From assembly GCF_000375525.1 (NCBI RefSeq), contig NZ_AQXC01000001.1, forward strand, positions 248,001 through 312,000: a stretch of 64,000 bases of DNA. Reading direction: 5' to 3'. Positions 17,041 to 26,727 of the stretch are shown here, in pieces (position 1 is the stretch's first letter; each line of letters begins with the position of its first letter). Position numbers and translations under genes: made by a program. The notes under the pieces were generated by a model. The model did no database searches, was not told where the DNA came from, and saw only the letters and a program-made list of their open reading frames with translations. Source of the stretch: Corynebacterium propinquum DSM 44285. GTDB lineage: Bacteria; Actinomycetota; Actinomycetes; Mycobacteriales; Mycobacteriaceae.

Positions 17041-18172
17041 CAAAATCAGGTGTGTCGCTGTCTGCGCCTGTTTGTTCGCTCAATGGCGTATCAGAGCCCG
17101 GAACGTCCAGGCTCTCCTCGCCACTGTTTTTAGCAGCATATTTTCCAATTCCTAGTTTTTGGAAAATCTTTTGCTCCAGCTCGTCACTCAGCTCCGGATT
17201 GGACTTGAGGAACTGACGGACTTTTTCTTTGCCCTGCCCAAGTTGCTCACCTTCGTAGGTAAACCAGGAGCCTGATTTCTTGACGATGTTGTTTTCCACA
17301 GACAAGTCAATGATCGAGGACTCCCGTGAGATACCCTCGCCGTACATAATGTCGAATTCAGCAACCTTAAATGGTGGCGATACCTTGTTCTTCACAACCT
17401 TGAGCTTGGTACGGTTGCCGATGGAGTCTTGTCCGTCCTTGAGCGTCTGAATACGGCGAATATCACAGCGCACTGACGAATAAAACTTCAGGGCTTTACC
17501 ACCGGTGGTAGTTTCAGGCGAACCGAACATGACGCCAATCTTTTCACGCAACTGGTTAATAAAGATCGCAGTCGTACCAGAGTTATACAACGCACCGGTC
17601 ATCTTTCGTAGTGCCTGCGACATCAGACGAGCTTGCAGACCAACATGGGAATCACCCATTTCGCCTTCGATTTCTGCCTTGGGAGTCAGCGCTGCCACTG
17701 AGTCCACCACAATGATGTCGATGGCGCCAGATCGCACAAGCATATCGGCGATTTCCAACGCTTGCTCGCCGGTGTCTGGTTGCGAAACTAGCAGGTTATC
17801 GGTGTCGACACCCAGCAAACGGGCGTATTCTGGATCAAGAGCATGCTCAGCGTCAATGAACGCAGCAATGCCACCTGCCTTCTGCGCCTCGGCAATGGCA
17901 TGCAGGGTCACAGTCGTTTTACCCGATGATTCCGGACCGTAGATTTCTACAACGCGCCCGCGCGGGAAACCACCAATGCCCAAGGCAACGTCGATTGCGG
18001 TATTTCCCGAAGAAATAGCTTGAATTGGAGGGCGATCGTCGTCCCCCAGACGCATGACAGCGCCTTTGCCATAATCTTTTTCAATCATCGCCATTGCGGC
18101 ATCGAGTGCCTTTTGGCGATCTGCTCCCGCATTTTCCGTTTTCTTAGCGCTAGTTTTTTTCTTCGTTGCCAT
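17024..18172 (-). CDS. recA: Recombinase RecA
   Basis: 382 residues. Strand-exchange ATPase and LexA co-protease. Walker [10 protein letters not shown], Walker B-like [10 protein letters not shown], the DNA-binding loop segments around [21 protein letters not shown] and [16 protein letters not shown](TTTGG) are intact, followed by the acidic C-terminus ([10 protein letters not shown]). Unlike M. tuberculosis RecA, no intein interrupts it. The ATG at 18172 has AAGGA 11 nt upstream; an upstream in-frame extension to 18229 is less likely. I looked for a corynebacterial LexA box (TCGAA...TTCGA type) in the 213 bp upstream and found no convincing one. Confidence 0.97.
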   Translation of the reverse strand: MATKKKTSAKKTENAGADRQKALDAAMAMIEKDYGKGAVMRLGDDDRPPIQAISSGNTAIDVALGIGGFPRGRVVEIYGPESSGKTTVTLHAIAEAQKAGGIAAFIDAEHALDPEYARLLGVDTDNLLVSQPDTGEQALEIADMLVRSGAIDIIVVDSVAALTPKAEIEGEMGDSHVGLQARLMSQALRKMTGALYNSGTTAIFINQLREKIGVMFGSPETTTGGKALKFYSSVRCDIRRIQTLKDGQDSIGNRTKLKVVKNKVSPPFKVAEFDIMYGEGISRESSIIDLSVENNIVKKSGSWFTYEGEQLGQGKEKVRQFLKSNPELSDELEQKIFQKLGIGKYAAKNSGEESLDVPGSDTPLSEQTGADSDTPDFDDSEE

Positions 18173-18385
18173 AGTTATTGTTTTCCTTGTTCTCTTTCCC
18201 CGTGTGCGCTGTGCATCATTAGACGCCACAAAACCTCAAAAGGTTCCGCTCATCTCATTTTTCTAGAGTTTGCATGAACCACCTGCACTGATTGCTGGCT
18301 CAATAGTGTCCTTTACTCGACCACGTCGACACCCGAATCACACTCGTGTGCACCCAACGCTGTCGACAACATGCATCGGGACCGG

Positions 18386-18601
18386 TCACCAGCCAGGGTT
18401 ATCCTTACCCAAGCGTCGCTCTTCTGGGATGCGAAAATCATCCATGATCCCATCCCAAATCTCTGCGGGATCAACTCCTGCTTCGATAAGCTCGTCGGCG
18501 GTGGCCTCACGCCCAGTCAACACGTGTGAATGGGCAATCCATTTCGCTTGGGTTTCCCCAAATTCGTCGTGCAATAGTCGGCTGAATTCAGTTAGTCGCA
18601 T
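18386..18601 (-). CDS. DUF3046 protein
   Basis: 71 residues, all-helical: MRLTEFSRLLHDEFGETQAKW, then a TADELIEAGVDPAEIWDGI segment and a basic end. This is the actinobacterial DUF3046 family, encoded next to recA in mycobacteria too (Rv2738c). The function is not known. AAGGCGG precedes the ATG by about 7 nt. The 213 bp between it and recA hold the recA promoter region. Confidence 0.9.
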   Translation of the reverse strand: MRLTEFSRLLHDEFGETQAKWIAHSHVLTGREATADELIEAGVDPAEIWDGIMDDFRIPEERRLGKDNPGW

Positions 18602-18644
18602 AGCAACACCGCCTTAAACTCGGGATCTTGTGCAATCGTAGTTG

Positions 18645-19520
18645 CTATTCCCCACGAAGTTCCCGCATGCGTTTAGCAATTTCGTCTTCCGAAACTTGCG
18701 GCTGAGCCTGCTGGTCTGCCTGGGCACCACCTTGTTGACCAGACGTCACCTGTTTCGGTCCACCCGATTGCCCTTGCGACACCGACTTCTGTGCAGAACC
18801 TGACCCGCCCATCTCGGCCCGAATTTGCTCAAGCCGCGAATGACCAGCCATCTGGATACCAGCCTGCTTTACCTCGTGCATGCGGTTCTGGACGGAGTTC
18901 TCCGCCAGTTCAGCTTGGCCCAATGCACGCGAATAGCGTTGTTCAATCTTGTCGCGAACACTATCAAGCGATGGTGAGGAATCATTGGTGAGGTTGTTCA
19001 TGGAGTTGAGCGACTCCGAAACCTTTTCCTGCATCTTGGCCTGCTCCAGCTGGCTCAGCAACTTGGACCGCTGCTGTACCTTTTCTTGCAGCTGCATATT
19101 ATTGCGCTCTACAGCCTGCTTAGCCTGGTCAGCCTGTTTCAGTGCTTGATCGTGCAGGTGCTTGGTCTCTTCTACAGATTGTTCTGCAGTCACCAACTGT
19201 GCAGCAAAAGCCTCTGCAGCGTTTTCGTATTCGATAGCCTTTCGCTCATCACCTTCACTGCGGGCTTTGTCCGACAATTCCAACGCTTGCTTCGTATTCG
19301 ACTGCAGCTTCTCTACCTCATTAAGCCTGCGGTTCAACTGCATCTCTAACTGGCGTTGATTACCGATCACTGCGGCCGCCTGTTGCGACAACTCTTGATG
19401 TTGCCGCTTCGCATCGCTAATCGCTTGCTCGATCTGGACCTTTGGGTCCGCGTGCTCATCGATCTTCGAATCGAACAGAGCCATGAAATAATTCCATGCC
19501 TTGCTAAAAGGATTAGCCAT
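18645..19520 (-). CDS. pspA: PspA/IM30-family envelope-stress protein
   Basis: 291 residues. Residues 1-220 are one long coiled coil rich in Gln, Glu, Lys and Ala ([27 protein letters not shown]... is the family start). The tail is Gly/Ser/Gln-rich and ends in a short helix, [13 protein letters not shown]. PspA/Vipp1 proteins are ESCRT-III-like and polymerise on damaged inner membrane. The gene corresponds to the M. tuberculosis 35-kDa antigen Rv2744c and lies 124 bp downstream of clgR on the same strand, so the pair is probably one stress-induced unit. A possible TAGATA box lies in the gap. Confidence 0.92.
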   Translation of the reverse strand: MANPFSKAWNYFMALFDSKIDEHADPKVQIEQAISDAKRQHQELSQQAAAVIGNQRQLEMQLNRRLNEVEKLQSNTKQALELSDKARSEGDERKAIEYENAAEAFAAQLVTAEQSVEETKHLHDQALKQADQAKQAVERNNMQLQEKVQQRSKLLSQLEQAKMQEKVSESLNSMNNLTNDSSPSLDSVRDKIEQRYSRALGQAELAENSVQNRMHEVKQAGIQMAGHSRLEQIRAEMGGSGSAQKSVSQGQSGGPKQVTSGQQGGAQADQQAQPQVSEDEIAKRMRELRGE

Positions 19521-19644
19521 GCTAAATCAAGCACCTTCCTGTGTGCGTATCTAGGTCGAATTGTGGTTGTCGGTATAAAGCCACCGCGGCCTGGAATGAA
19601 CTACGAATCAATTTTCCATGAACAGGCCACCGAAAGCAGCAAGC

Positions 19645-20019
19645 CTAAGACTGCGAAGCAGGCTCCGCGGCGGCAGGTGAGGTTTGCGCCAGCTCTTGAT
19701 CAACGGAAGTCATTGCCATATTTCCGGCGGCTTCAATGAGCACATCAGCCACAGTTGCATTCAGGGCATGGCAGACCGACGCAAGAAGTTCCGAAGAAAC
19801 TTCTTTGCGCCCACGCTCAAGCTCGGAAATATAACCAGGCGAAACCCGTGCCGCTTTCGCCAGTTCACGCAACGTAACACCTTTATCAGCGCGGAAGGCA
19901 CGCAGCGCTAAGCCCAAAGCCTGCCGTAACAGAGGCTCTGGCTTAGCCAAACGCTCGTGATATGCGGTGGTTTCTCCGGTGATAATCGGAGTATCAAGTA
20001 CTACTGATTGAGTTGCCAT
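19645..20019 (-). CDS. clgR: ClgR, XRE-family transcriptional activator of Clp protease genes
   Basis: 124 residues with one Cro/CI helix-turn-helix: VTLRELAKAARVSPGYISELERG, residues about 47-70, whose recognition helix matches actinobacterial ClgR. The C-terminus ends in an Ala/Ser/Pro-rich tail, a likely ClpP recognition region. ClgR activates clpP1P2 and clpC in C. glutamicum and the pspA unit in M. tuberculosis. A GTG directly precedes the ATG at 20019; either can start. A SigH/SigE-type promoter lies so close that a leaderless mRNA is predicted. Confidence 0.93.
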   Translation of the reverse strand: MATQSVVLDTPIITGETTAYHERLAKPEPLLRQALGLALRAFRADKGVTLRELAKAARVSPGYISELERGRKEVSSELLASVCHALNATVADVLIEAAGNMAMTSVDQELAQTSPAAAEPASQS

Positions 20020-20029
20020 CACTTATTCC

Positions 20030-20056
20030 AACGATTCGAGTTCATATTTTGTTCCC
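20030..20056 (-). promoter_or_regulatory. SigH/SigE-type promoter of clgR
   Basis: Minus-strand GGGAAC (20051-20056), a 17-nt spacer and CGTT (20030-20033) fit the actinobacterial ECF consensus GGAAC-N17-19-GTT. The expected start point falls at or just before the GTG/ATG. SigH control of clgR is established in C. glutamicum and SigE control in M. tuberculosis. A TATACT box further up (20082-20087) may be a housekeeping promoter. Confidence 0.7.
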
Positions 20057-20184
20057 ACCTCATGGTGTGGGATCACCGGCTAGTATACAACGGCTTTAAA
20101 CACCGAGACTCTAAATTCCAGACTTAATCGAACAAATCAGCGATCTACTACGTCGATCCAATAATTACCTTAAATAGCAATCGA

Positions 20185-20727
20185 CTAGACGGTAGAAAGC
20201 ACAGATAGTAGTAGTCGCAACGCAGCTCGAACTGAGTTTTCACGCACCTGTCCGCGCGTGAGATTCGGCCATTGGTACAACTGCACTGCTGACGATGCAG
20301 ATGTCGGCCCCGCGACCGCAATGTAGACATCACCAGCAGCACGCCCATCAGCCGGACCAGGCCCTGCCACACCAGTAAGAGATACTGCCCAATCAGTCCT
20401 GCATGCCTTGCGGGCACCGGCAGCCATCGCTTGCGCGCACTCGGCAGACATTACCCCGTAGCGCGTGATCAGATCACGATCCACGCCGGCCAGCAGCACC
20501 TTGAGGGCGGCAGAATAGGTAACTAGCCCTCCTTGCAAAACAGCAGATGCCCCGGGTATATCTGCAAGGCGCGCTGCCACTCCACCTGCCGTCAGCGATT
20601 CACACGTCGCCAGGGTTTGGCTTCGGGATTCCAACAGCTCCAGCACTGCGCGGGCATCACCATCTCGTGCATCGTCGCAGGCATTATCGCGGCAGTCCCC
20701 AGAGTATGCAGTTCGAAATGCTGGCAC
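20185..20727 (-). CDS. pncC: CinA C-terminal-domain protein (nicotinamide-nucleotide amidase type)
   Basis: 180 residues, only the CinA C-terminal domain: CESLTAGGVAARLADIPGASAV, FQGGLVTYS-like QGGLVTYSAALK, and SLTGVAGPGPADGR. This family deamidates nicotinamide mononucleotide to nicotinate mononucleotide for NAD salvage. The N-terminal MoCF-like domain of long CinA is absent, as is usual in actinobacteria. The start is GTG, with GGGAG 9 nt upstream, 3 nt after the pgsA stop, so the two are co-translated. The 157 bp to clgR hold the clgR promoter. Confidence 0.88.
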   Translation of the reverse strand: MPAFRTAYSGDCRDNACDDARDGDARAVLELLESRSQTLATCESLTAGGVAARLADIPGASAVLQGGLVTYSAALKVLLAGVDRDLITRYGVMSAECAQAMAAGARKACRTDWAVSLTGVAGPGPADGRAAGDVYIAVAGPTSASSAVQLYQWPNLTRGQVRENSVRAALRLLLSVLSTV

Positions 20728-20730
20728 GAT

Positions 20731-21291
20731 TTAATTCTCCCGCTGTGAATCACGCAAATAGGCAAAGCCGGTCCATACAGTCACGACGACGGCAGCCAGC
20801 ATGACCAATAGCGTCGGCGCGTCCATCCAGCTTGGCAGCGGGCATAGGTAGAGTGCGACGGCGAGCGCTTGCAGCGCGGTTTTTAGCTTGCCTCCTTGGC
20901 TAGCTGGGACTACCTTTCCACGACGCAAAAGCGCAAAGCGCCAGACGGTGATGCCGAATTCACGGATTAAAATAACGACCGTTATCCACACCGAAAGCTC
21001 ACCGATAATATTCAAGCTCACCAACGCAGAAGTCATCAGTGCTTTGTCGGCTATCGGGTCAGCAATCTTGCCGAAATTTGTTACCAATCCGCGTGCTCGC
21101 GCGATGTCACCATCGAGCTTATCGGTAATCATGAGCGCGACAAAAACCAAGAACGCCGCCCGCATCCAGCCAATTTCGGTGCCCCCGCCCGCTAGAACGA
21201 GCCACACAAAGACCGGGATGAAGGCGATCCGCAAACTCGTGAGAACGTTTGGGAGATTTAGGTTGGACGGCTTCGCAGCTGGGGTACTCAC
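20731..21291 (-). CDS. pgsA: CDP-diacylglycerol-glycerol-3-phosphate phosphatidyltransferase
   Basis: 186 residues, about five spans. The CDP-alcohol phosphotransferase motif is complete: DKLDGDIARAR, then G and the two metal-binding Asp in GKIADPIADK. It makes phosphatidylglycerophosphate, the precursor of phosphatidylglycerol and cardiolipin, at the inner membrane. Position next to cinA and upstream of clgR-pspA matches Rv2746c. The start is GTG at 21291. A TAGGAT box (21299-21304) lies 7 nt before it, so it may be leaderless, although AGGAGT also touches the start codon. Confidence 0.93.
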   Translation of the reverse strand: MSTPAAKPSNLNLPNVLTSLRIAFIPVFVWLVLAGGGTEIGWMRAAFLVFVALMITDKLDGDIARARGLVTNFGKIADPIADKALMTSALVSLNIIGELSVWITVVILIREFGITVWRFALLRRGKVVPASQGGKLKTALQALAVALYLCPLPSWMDAPTLLVMLAAVVVTVWTGFAYLRDSQREN

Positions 21292-21327
21292 ACTCCTGAT
21301 CCTACCCCGTTCCGATTCACCTTTTGC

Positions 21328-22344
21328 CTAGACCCCCGGCCGATGTTTACGCGTATCAATTGCACCTTGTGCGACATCCCGGCGAGATTTGATCACCGAG
21401 GCAACCACTGTCACTACCAGCGTCAAAACAATAAAGATTAGTGAGCCTACTGTGGATATCTCTGGCACAGACAAGTTTTCTCCACCACTGATAAACGGCA
21501 GATTATTTTCGTGCAACGCATGCAGCAGCAGTTTGATACCGATGAATCCCAAGATGACACCCAAACCGTATGCCAAGTAAATCAAGCGATCCAGCAAACC
21601 ATCAAGCAAGAAATATAATTGCCGCAAGCCCATGAGGGAAAAGGCATTCGCCGCGAATACCAAATAAGCCTCGGTGGTAATTCCGTAAATTGCCGGGATC
21701 GAGTCGAATGCAAACATGACATCCACGAAGCCGATGGCCAGAAGTGCGACCAGCAGTGGAGTGACCGCCAGTTTTCCTGCGTTACGCACGACTAAACTAT
21801 CGCCCTGGTAATCCTTCGTGACCGGCATGACCTTACGGATCATTTTGATGGCCAGCATGTCATTTGGATGCGTTTCCGGTTTGTCACGGAACTCATCGAC
21901 TACCAGCTTGATGGCGATGTACAGCAAAAAGATCGCAAATACGTAAAAAATATCTGACCAAGCAGAGATAAGCGCGGAACCAGCAAGGATAAAGATCAAG
22001 CGGAAAATAAGGGCGAGAACAATGCCGATCAACAATACCTTTTGCTGGTACTGCCTCGGCACCTGAAATGCACCAATAATCAGGGCAAACACAAAGAGGT
22101 TGTCAATCGACAATGCCTTTTCGGTCACATAACCAGTGAAATATTCAATGCCGTGTTGCGCATCCCATCCGAACCACACGACAACGCCGAACAATAAGGC
22201 GATGCCGATATAAAACGCTGACCAGAAACCAGCCTCTTTCAGCGTGGGCGCATGGGGCGTGCGAACGTGAGTATAGAAATCAAATATGAAAAACCCAGCG
22301 ATAGCTGCGATAGTAATCAGCCAAACAACAAGTGGTACTCCCAC
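21328..22344 (-). CDS. TerC-family membrane protein, probable Mn2+ exporter
   Basis: About 338 residues with nine or so spans. The TerC signature acidic segments are present: KALSIDNLFVFALI and DVMFAFDSIPAI, whose Asp residues line the metal path. TerC-family proteins, including Bacillus MeeF/MeeY and E. coli Alx, export Mn2+ or load it onto exported proteins. GTG at 22347 and 22344 are both possible; GGAGG is 2 nt from the first and 5 nt from the second, so I prefer 22344. A Mn2+ riboswitch and a Shine-Dalgarno-sequestering hairpin lie upstream, giving independent support for the Mn2+ role. Confidence 0.92.
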   Translation of the reverse strand: MGVPLVVWLITIAAIAGFFIFDFYTHVRTPHAPTLKEAGFWSAFYIGIALLFGVVVWFGWDAQHGIEYFTGYVTEKALSIDNLFVFALIIGAFQVPRQYQQKVLLIGIVLALIFRLIFILAGSALISAWSDIFYVFAIFLLYIAIKLVVDEFRDKPETHPNDMLAIKMIRKVMPVTKDYQGDSLVVRNAGKLAVTPLLVALLAIGFVDVMFAFDSIPAIYGITTEAYLVFAANAFSLMGLRQLYFLLDGLLDRLIYLAYGLGVILGFIGIKLLLHALHENNLPFISGGENLSVPEISTVGSLIFIVLTLVVTVVASVIKSRRDVAQGAIDTRKHRPGV

Positions 22345-22347
22345 CAC

Positions 22348-22381
22348 GACCTCCGGTCAGCATGTAGATGGACCAGAGGTC
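22348..22381 (-). promoter_or_regulatory. Hairpin sequestering the terC Shine-Dalgarno
   Basis: In mRNA sense, GACCUCUGGUC pairs with GACCGGAGGUC over all 11 positions (one G-U) around a 12-nt loop. The 3' arm contains the GGAGG Shine-Dalgarno and ends next to the GTG start. It looks like the translational off-state of the riboswitch upstream. Confidence 0.7.
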
Positions 22382-22484
22382 TCTCCTACCCACAACCCGC
22401 ACACGGACAACACAGAAACAGTCACGCATTGCGACGCACTAGCTGTTACCGTCATTGCTGTTCGAAGAGCTCAAAACTTTATTG

Positions 22485-22590
22485 TGCTCCCTCATGCCGC
22501 GTGGGGTGGACCGACAGAACCGGGCGCCAGCAAAGCCGCTGCCACCGTGTTGACGATTACTGTCGCGTTGAGGATACTCCCCTCCATGGA
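22485..22590 (-). ncRNA. yybP-ykoY (Mn2+) riboswitch in the terC leader
   Basis: The minus-strand leader carries the two most conserved pieces of this class: GGGGAGTAT (22574-22582) and CGTCAACACGG (22545-22555). CCTCA (22569-22573) pairs with TGAGG (22490-22494) to close the element, and CGACAG (22560-22565) can pair with CTGTCG (22512-22517). A GC-rich apical stem, GGTGGCAGC with GCTGGCGCC, fills the middle. The class binds Mn2+ and turns on exporters such as mntP and TerC proteins, which matches the downstream gene. The remaining leader (22382-22484) links it to the Shine-Dalgarno hairpin. No T-tract terminator is visible, so control is probably translational. Confidence 0.85.
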
Positions 22591-22638
22591 CTGCTCTACA
22601 GTTTAGCGCACTCCAAAGCGAACCCCGATAATCACGCT

Positions 22639-25600
22639 TTAAAACGCCGATGAGGTGGGGTTATAGGACGCCTTAGATACTTGAGGCGCTCCCGTACCAT
22701 CTGATGAGTCATCCTCGGCAGCTTCAGCAAAGTGCGCTTCCTGTTCTTGTACTTCCTTCGGAGCCTCAGCTGGATCCGCACCTTTGATCATCCAAATGGT
22801 CGTATCCAGCTCTTCTGGTTTAGTCAACACTTCGCGGGCTTTCGAGCCTTCTGAAGGGCCGACGATTCCACGAGTTTCCATCAAATCCATCAAACGACCA
22901 GCTTTGGCGAAACCGATACGCAACTTCCTCTGCAGCATCGACGTGGATCCCAGTCCGGAGGTTACAACCAGCTCGACGGCCTCCAGCAAGTCATCCATGT
23001 CCTTACCGATGTCGTCGTCAATCGCCTTCTTCGCCTCAGCTTGTTTATCCTCGGTCACGCCCTCGGTATAGTCCGGCTCCCCTTGCGCCTTAGCCGCTTC
23101 TACCACGGCATAGACCTCGTCATCGGAGACAAAAGCACCCTGCATGCGCACTGGACGTCCCCCCTGTGGGATGAACAGGCCATCACCCATACCAATCAGT
23201 TGTTCGGCACCGGTCTGGTCCAAAATCACGCGCGAGTCCGTGGACGACGACGTCGCAAATGCCAAACGCGATGGCACGTTGGTTTTGATCAAACCGGTAA
23301 CCACGTCGACCGACGGGCGCTGGGTGGCCAATACCAAGTGGATACCCGCCGCGCGCGCCTTCTGCGTGATACGCACGATCGATTCTTCAATCTCTTTCGG
23401 CGCGGTCATCATCAGATCTGCCAACTCATCAACGACACACACAATGAATGGATAAGGTTCCATCACACGTTCAGAGCCCGCAGGTGCTTGCACCTGACCG
23501 GTACGGACCTTGTGGTTGAAGTCTTTGATGTGACGGACCCGCGCCGACCGCATGTCCTGATAACGCTGCTCCATTTCTTCCACCAACCACTGCAACGCGG
23601 CCGCAGCCTTCTTTGGCTGGGTGATAATTGGCGTGATCAGGTGTGGAATACCCTCATAAGGAGTCAATTCCACCATCTTTGGATCCACCAAAATCAAGCG
23701 CACATCATCCGGAGTCGCACGCGTGAGCAACGAGACCAGCATGGAGTTAACAAATGCCGATTTACCAGAACCAGTCGAGCCGGCAACAAGCAAGTGCGGC
23801 ATCTTCTGAATGGACGACGAGATAAATTCACCTTCGATATCTTTGCCCAATCCAACCAACGTTGGATCCTCGTCGCCAGCGATAACCTCAGATTCCAGAA
23901 CGTCACGCAACCGCACGATCTCACGATCAGAATTTGGCACCTCGATGCCAACTGCTGATTTGCCCGGAATTGGCGCCAAAATACGCACGTTTCCTGTCGC
24001 TACCGCGTAAGCCAGATTGGACTGCAGGTTGGTAATCTTGCTGACTTTCACACCTGGACCCAGCTCAACGATATAACGCGTCACTGTCGGGCCGCGCGTG
24101 AAACCAGTAACTTCTGCATCTACCTTGAACTCCGCGAAGCAGGCATCGATGGCTTCAATAGTGCGGTCATTAGTCTCGGTGCGCGTCTTCGGTGCGCGAC
24201 CCGGCTCCAACAATCCCGGTGATGGAATCGAATATTCAACCGGCTCAATCACCGCTTCCGTATTCAACTCCGTTCCGTCAGCCGGTTCCGCGTCGATGAC
24301 CTCTGGCATTGTCTGCGCAGTGTGCGGAGTGTGCGAAGCCTTTGCCTGAGGTGCCTGCGATACCGGTTTCTTCTGTTGCTGCAAACTATCATGCGCTTGG
24401 GCGACAGCATCGCGAGATTCTGCTGAAAGCACCTCAGTGTGTTCCGAACCAGCGCTGGTAGAAGAGTTATCCGAACCGGCACGCGAAGAATCGGGTACTG
24501 CTTGGATCTCATCGGTATCACTCATAGACGGTGCACGCCGTGTTCCCGCAGTAGACGCCGAGGATTGCTCGCTACGTGCGTGTACGGCAGTATTTCGCAA
24601 AACCTCAGTCTGTTCTTCCCGCCCGTTATCCAACGCCGATTCGCTAGGTGCCTTGTGCCCAGCATTGTTTAATTGCTCGGCGGCTGGCGCAACAGCGCCC
24701 GCAGCATTCACAGGTGCTGTCCCGCGGCCCGCAGAACGAGCGGGGGGTACGACGGGTGTCGCACGCAAGGGTGCGCGACGACGTGGCGTGCGAGGACTTC
24801 CGGAAACGATGGCATCGATGTCCTTATCAACGTGGCCATAGGCATCATCTAGCTCTGTGGAAACCTCAGCACTTGCTTCAGTGTCGCCGGCATTGCCAGA
24901 AATTGCCTCGCGAAGGTATTCAGCGAATTCTTTGACGGTGATCCCAGTGACTTTCAGGGCTCCGTAAATAATTACCAAAATCAGTAAAGGCACCGCTACA
25001 TAAGAACTAAATCCGGCAGCTAGGGCACCACCTGTCCACGCCCCGAGTGCACCCCCGGCGACAAATCGTTCCGCCCAAGAATCTGGTGCACCAGAAAACA
25101 GGTGAATTAGCCCCAGCATCGACACCACAATCAAGCCGGTACCAGCGCTGACGCGCACGCGGTTTTCTAATGCCACTCGCTTTCCAGAGAACAGAGCTGC
25201 CGCGGCAACCACCAGAGCCACGGGAATCACAAAAGCGCCGGCCCCAAGTACTGCATGGGTAGCTGTCGCGATTCCACGCCCGATGAATCCAGCGATATCA
25301 AGCCAGACCGAGGCCCCCAAGACTATGGCGATACCAATTAAGACCAACGCGATGGCATCGGAGCGCGACGACGGGCCACTGGTAGCCTTCTGCGCTGTCG
25401 ATACCTCATCGCCGAGTTCGTCAGTATCTGATGTCTCGGGGTTCGAGCGAACCGAAGACTCCGTTTTCTTCGCCGGTTTTTTCTGCTTCACCGAACTATC
25501 AGGGGTATCCGCAGAATAGAGGTCCTCATCAAGTTTTCCGTGGCTGCCTCTATTCGCTACGACATCATCGTCATATTCGGCATACTCGTCGTAGTCTTCA

Positions 25601-25950
25601 TCGGATTGTCCAATATTGCCAAACTTCGTCAGCGCTTCAGCGGTTTTGGAAAAAACTGCCCCAATCCCTGAGCCGACTGCGCGAAATGCGCTACCCGTAC
25701 GTTCGTGCGAGGTGTTCGCAGCGCGATGCGAAGAGCCAAATACCGCCGTTTCTGGATGTGTGGGTTCCACCTTTGTCACCGAGTCCCGCGTGGGCTTGCC
25801 ACCAGCTCGTGTCGACGCAGCGCTGCCGCTCGGCTTAGTCTCCGTGCGGCTGGTGCGGCTGCGCGGCGCCGGGCGGGTGGAATTGGAACGGGCTTTTTTG
25901 CGCTCACTACCACCTCGAGTATTGCGTGGGCTGGTGGACTTCACAGACAT
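22639..25950 (-). CDS. ftsK: DNA translocase FtsK
   Basis: 1103 residues. A basic Ser/Thr/Arg-rich N-terminus and an acidic stretch ([15 protein letters not shown]) precede four membrane spans (about 200-340). A long disordered Ala/Ser/Gln linker follows (to about 590), then the alpha, beta and gamma motor domains. Walker A is [15 protein letters not shown], Walker [15 protein letters not shown]; the C-terminal winged-helix gamma domain ([29 protein letters not shown]) recognises KOPS. It pumps chromosomal DNA through the septum. The ATG at 25950 has a TANNNT box 7 nt upstream. An 18-bp dyad (26013-26030) lies in the short upstream gap. Confidence 0.96.
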   Translation of the reverse strand: MSVKSTSPRNTRGGSERKKARSNSTRPAPRSRTSRTETKPSGSAASTRAGGKPTRDSVTKVEPTHPETAVFGSSHRAANTSHERTGSAFRAVGSGIGAVFSKTAEALTKFGNIGQSDEDYDEYAEYDDDVVANRGSHGKLDEDLYSADTPDSSVKQKKPAKKTESSVRSNPETSDTDELGDEVSTAQKATSGPSSRSDAIALVLIGIAIVLGASVWLDIAGFIGRGIATATHAVLGAGAFVIPVALVVAAAALFSGKRVALENRVRVSAGTGLIVVSMLGLIHLFSGAPDSWAERFVAGGALGAWTGGALAAGFSSYVAVPLLILVIIYGALKVTGITVKEFAEYLREAISGNAGDTEASAEVSTELDDAYGHVDKDIDAIVSGSPRTPRRRAPLRATPVVPPARSAGRGTAPVNAAGAVAPAAEQLNNAGHKAPSESALDNGREEQTEVLRNTAVHARSEQSSASTAGTRRAPSMSDTDEIQAVPDSSRAGSDNSSTSAGSEHTEVLSAESRDAVAQAHDSLQQQKKPVSQAPQAKASHTPHTAQTMPEVIDAEPADGTELNTEAVIEPVEYSIPSPGLLEPGRAPKTRTETNDRTIEAIDACFAEFKVDAEVTGFTRGPTVTRYIVELGPGVKVSKITNLQSNLAYAVATGNVRILAPIPGKSAVGIEVPNSDREIVRLRDVLESEVIAGDEDPTLVGLGKDIEGEFISSSIQKMPHLLVAGSTGSGKSAFVNSMLVSLLTRATPDDVRLILVDPKMVELTPYEGIPHLITPIITQPKKAAAALQWLVEEMEQRYQDMRSARVRHIKDFNHKVRTGQVQAPAGSERVMEPYPFIVCVVDELADLMMTAPKEIEESIVRITQKARAAGIHLVLATQRPSVDVVTGLIKTNVPSRLAFATSSSTDSRVILDQTGAEQLIGMGDGLFIPQGGRPVRMQGAFVSDDEVYAVVEAAKAQGEPDYTEGVTEDKQAEAKKAIDDDIGKDMDDLLEAVELVVTSGLGSTSMLQRKLRIGFAKAGRLMDLMETRGIVGPSEGSKAREVLTKPEELDTTIWMIKGADPAEAPKEVQEQEAHFAEAAEDDSSDGTGAPQVSKASYNPTSSAF

Positions 25951-26012
25951 GCCCCATACCCTAATACCTCAATGCTCATTTTTCCCAAGCGCCACACCAT
26001 TTACGCGAATGA

Positions 26013-26030
26013 ACTTACATATCTGTAAGT
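26013..26030. promoter_or_regulatory. Dyad ACTTACA-tatc-TGTAAGT upstream of ftsK
   Basis: Perfect 7-bp inverted repeat with a 4-bp centre, 62 bp before the ftsK start and just past the stop of the gene upstream. It is AT-rich and overlaps a TTGACT hexamer in the ftsK direction, so it looks more like an operator than a terminator. Confidence 0.4.
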
Positions 26031-26035
26031 CAACT

Positions 26036-26662
26036 CTATAAACTAGACCGAACAATTTTCGCCGTATTGCCGCTCGTCTCAACATCAACAGTATCCCTAC
26101 CAAAGACCCACAACACGAGCTCTCCAATATCACCGGACACGCGGGCGACAGCATCACCTTGGTCAACCACTCCCCGCGCACCACCAACAGTCAGGGGAGC
26201 TAAGTTCGTTGGGCTCAATATGACCGGTAACTCCGAATGCCGAAGCAGCACCTTCGCCAGCAACGACAATGACTTGGATAAGGCAGCAGTCGCTGTTGCC
26301 TCAAGTACACGTGGGCTCCACGACGAGCGGGCGCGACGAACATCTTCATGGTGAACGAAATGCTCAGCTGCATTCATTGTGCGATCAGCAAGCCGGAGCG
26401 GTGAGAATTTCGGCGGGCCGGCGCGCCAGTGTTCTACCAACTGCGCATAATCCTGCTTTTTGACTTTATTCTGTACGCTCGCGAGGTGATTTTTCAGCGG
26501 CGAGATGACCATCCCCGCAGCAGCATCGGGGCGATGTTCACGTACCCATAAATGCGCAGCCAAATCAGTAGTCGTCCACCCAGCGCACAAGGTTGGTGCT
26601 TCTGGGCCGACTTCGAGGAAAAGGTCGGCCAATAGCTGACGTTCAGAATCAGAAAAAGACAT
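26036..26662 (-). CDS. TIGR03085-family DinB-like protein
   Basis: 208 residues. The N-terminal half has the DinB/mycothiol-dependent maleylpyruvate isomerase fold: FLEVGPEAPTLCAGWTTTDLAAHLWVREHRPDA carries the first conserved His, and MNAAEHFVHHEDVRRA the second pair. These His residues form the metal site of the fold. The C-terminal part (LSPTNLAPLTVGG...GDIGELVLWVFGR) is typical of the actinobacterial TIGR03085 group. Substrate unknown; a mycothiol-dependent transferase is a reasonable guess. The start ATG lies inside the 3' arm of a strong hairpin with a following T-tract (26659-26688), so its expression is puzzling. Confidence 0.85.
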   Translation of the reverse strand: MSFSDSERQLLADLFLEVGPEAPTLCAGWTTTDLAAHLWVREHRPDAAAGMVISPLKNHLASVQNKVKKQDYAQLVEHWRAGPPKFSPLRLADRTMNAAEHFVHHEDVRRARSSWSPRVLEATATAALSKSLSLLAKVLLRHSELPVILSPTNLAPLTVGGARGVVDQGDAVARVSGDIGELVLWVFGRDTVDVETSGNTAKIVRSSL

Positions 26663-26688
26663 GGCCCCAGGTTACCCCGGGGCCATGT
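26659..26688 (-). terminator. Intrinsic terminator after rnj, overlapping the next gene's start
   Basis: ACATGGCCCC and GGGGCCATGT form a perfect 10-bp stem around a 10-nt loop, followed in minus-strand sense by TCTTTTTCTG. It would terminate rnj transcription, yet the ATG of the downstream gene is in the 3' arm and its second to fourth codons are the T-tract. Confidence 0.65.
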
Positions 26689-26727
26689 TCCATCTGAACT
26701 ATCTACGCAGGCTAAAAAGCCAGAGGA

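Noticed and set aside
17024..18172. Intein in RecA, as in M. tuberculosis
   Set aside because: The protein is continuous at 382 residues with no splicing-domain sequence.
18173..18385. LexA (SOS) box before recA
   Set aside because: I looked for TCGAA...TTCGA-type sites; only partial matches around GTCGAC are present.
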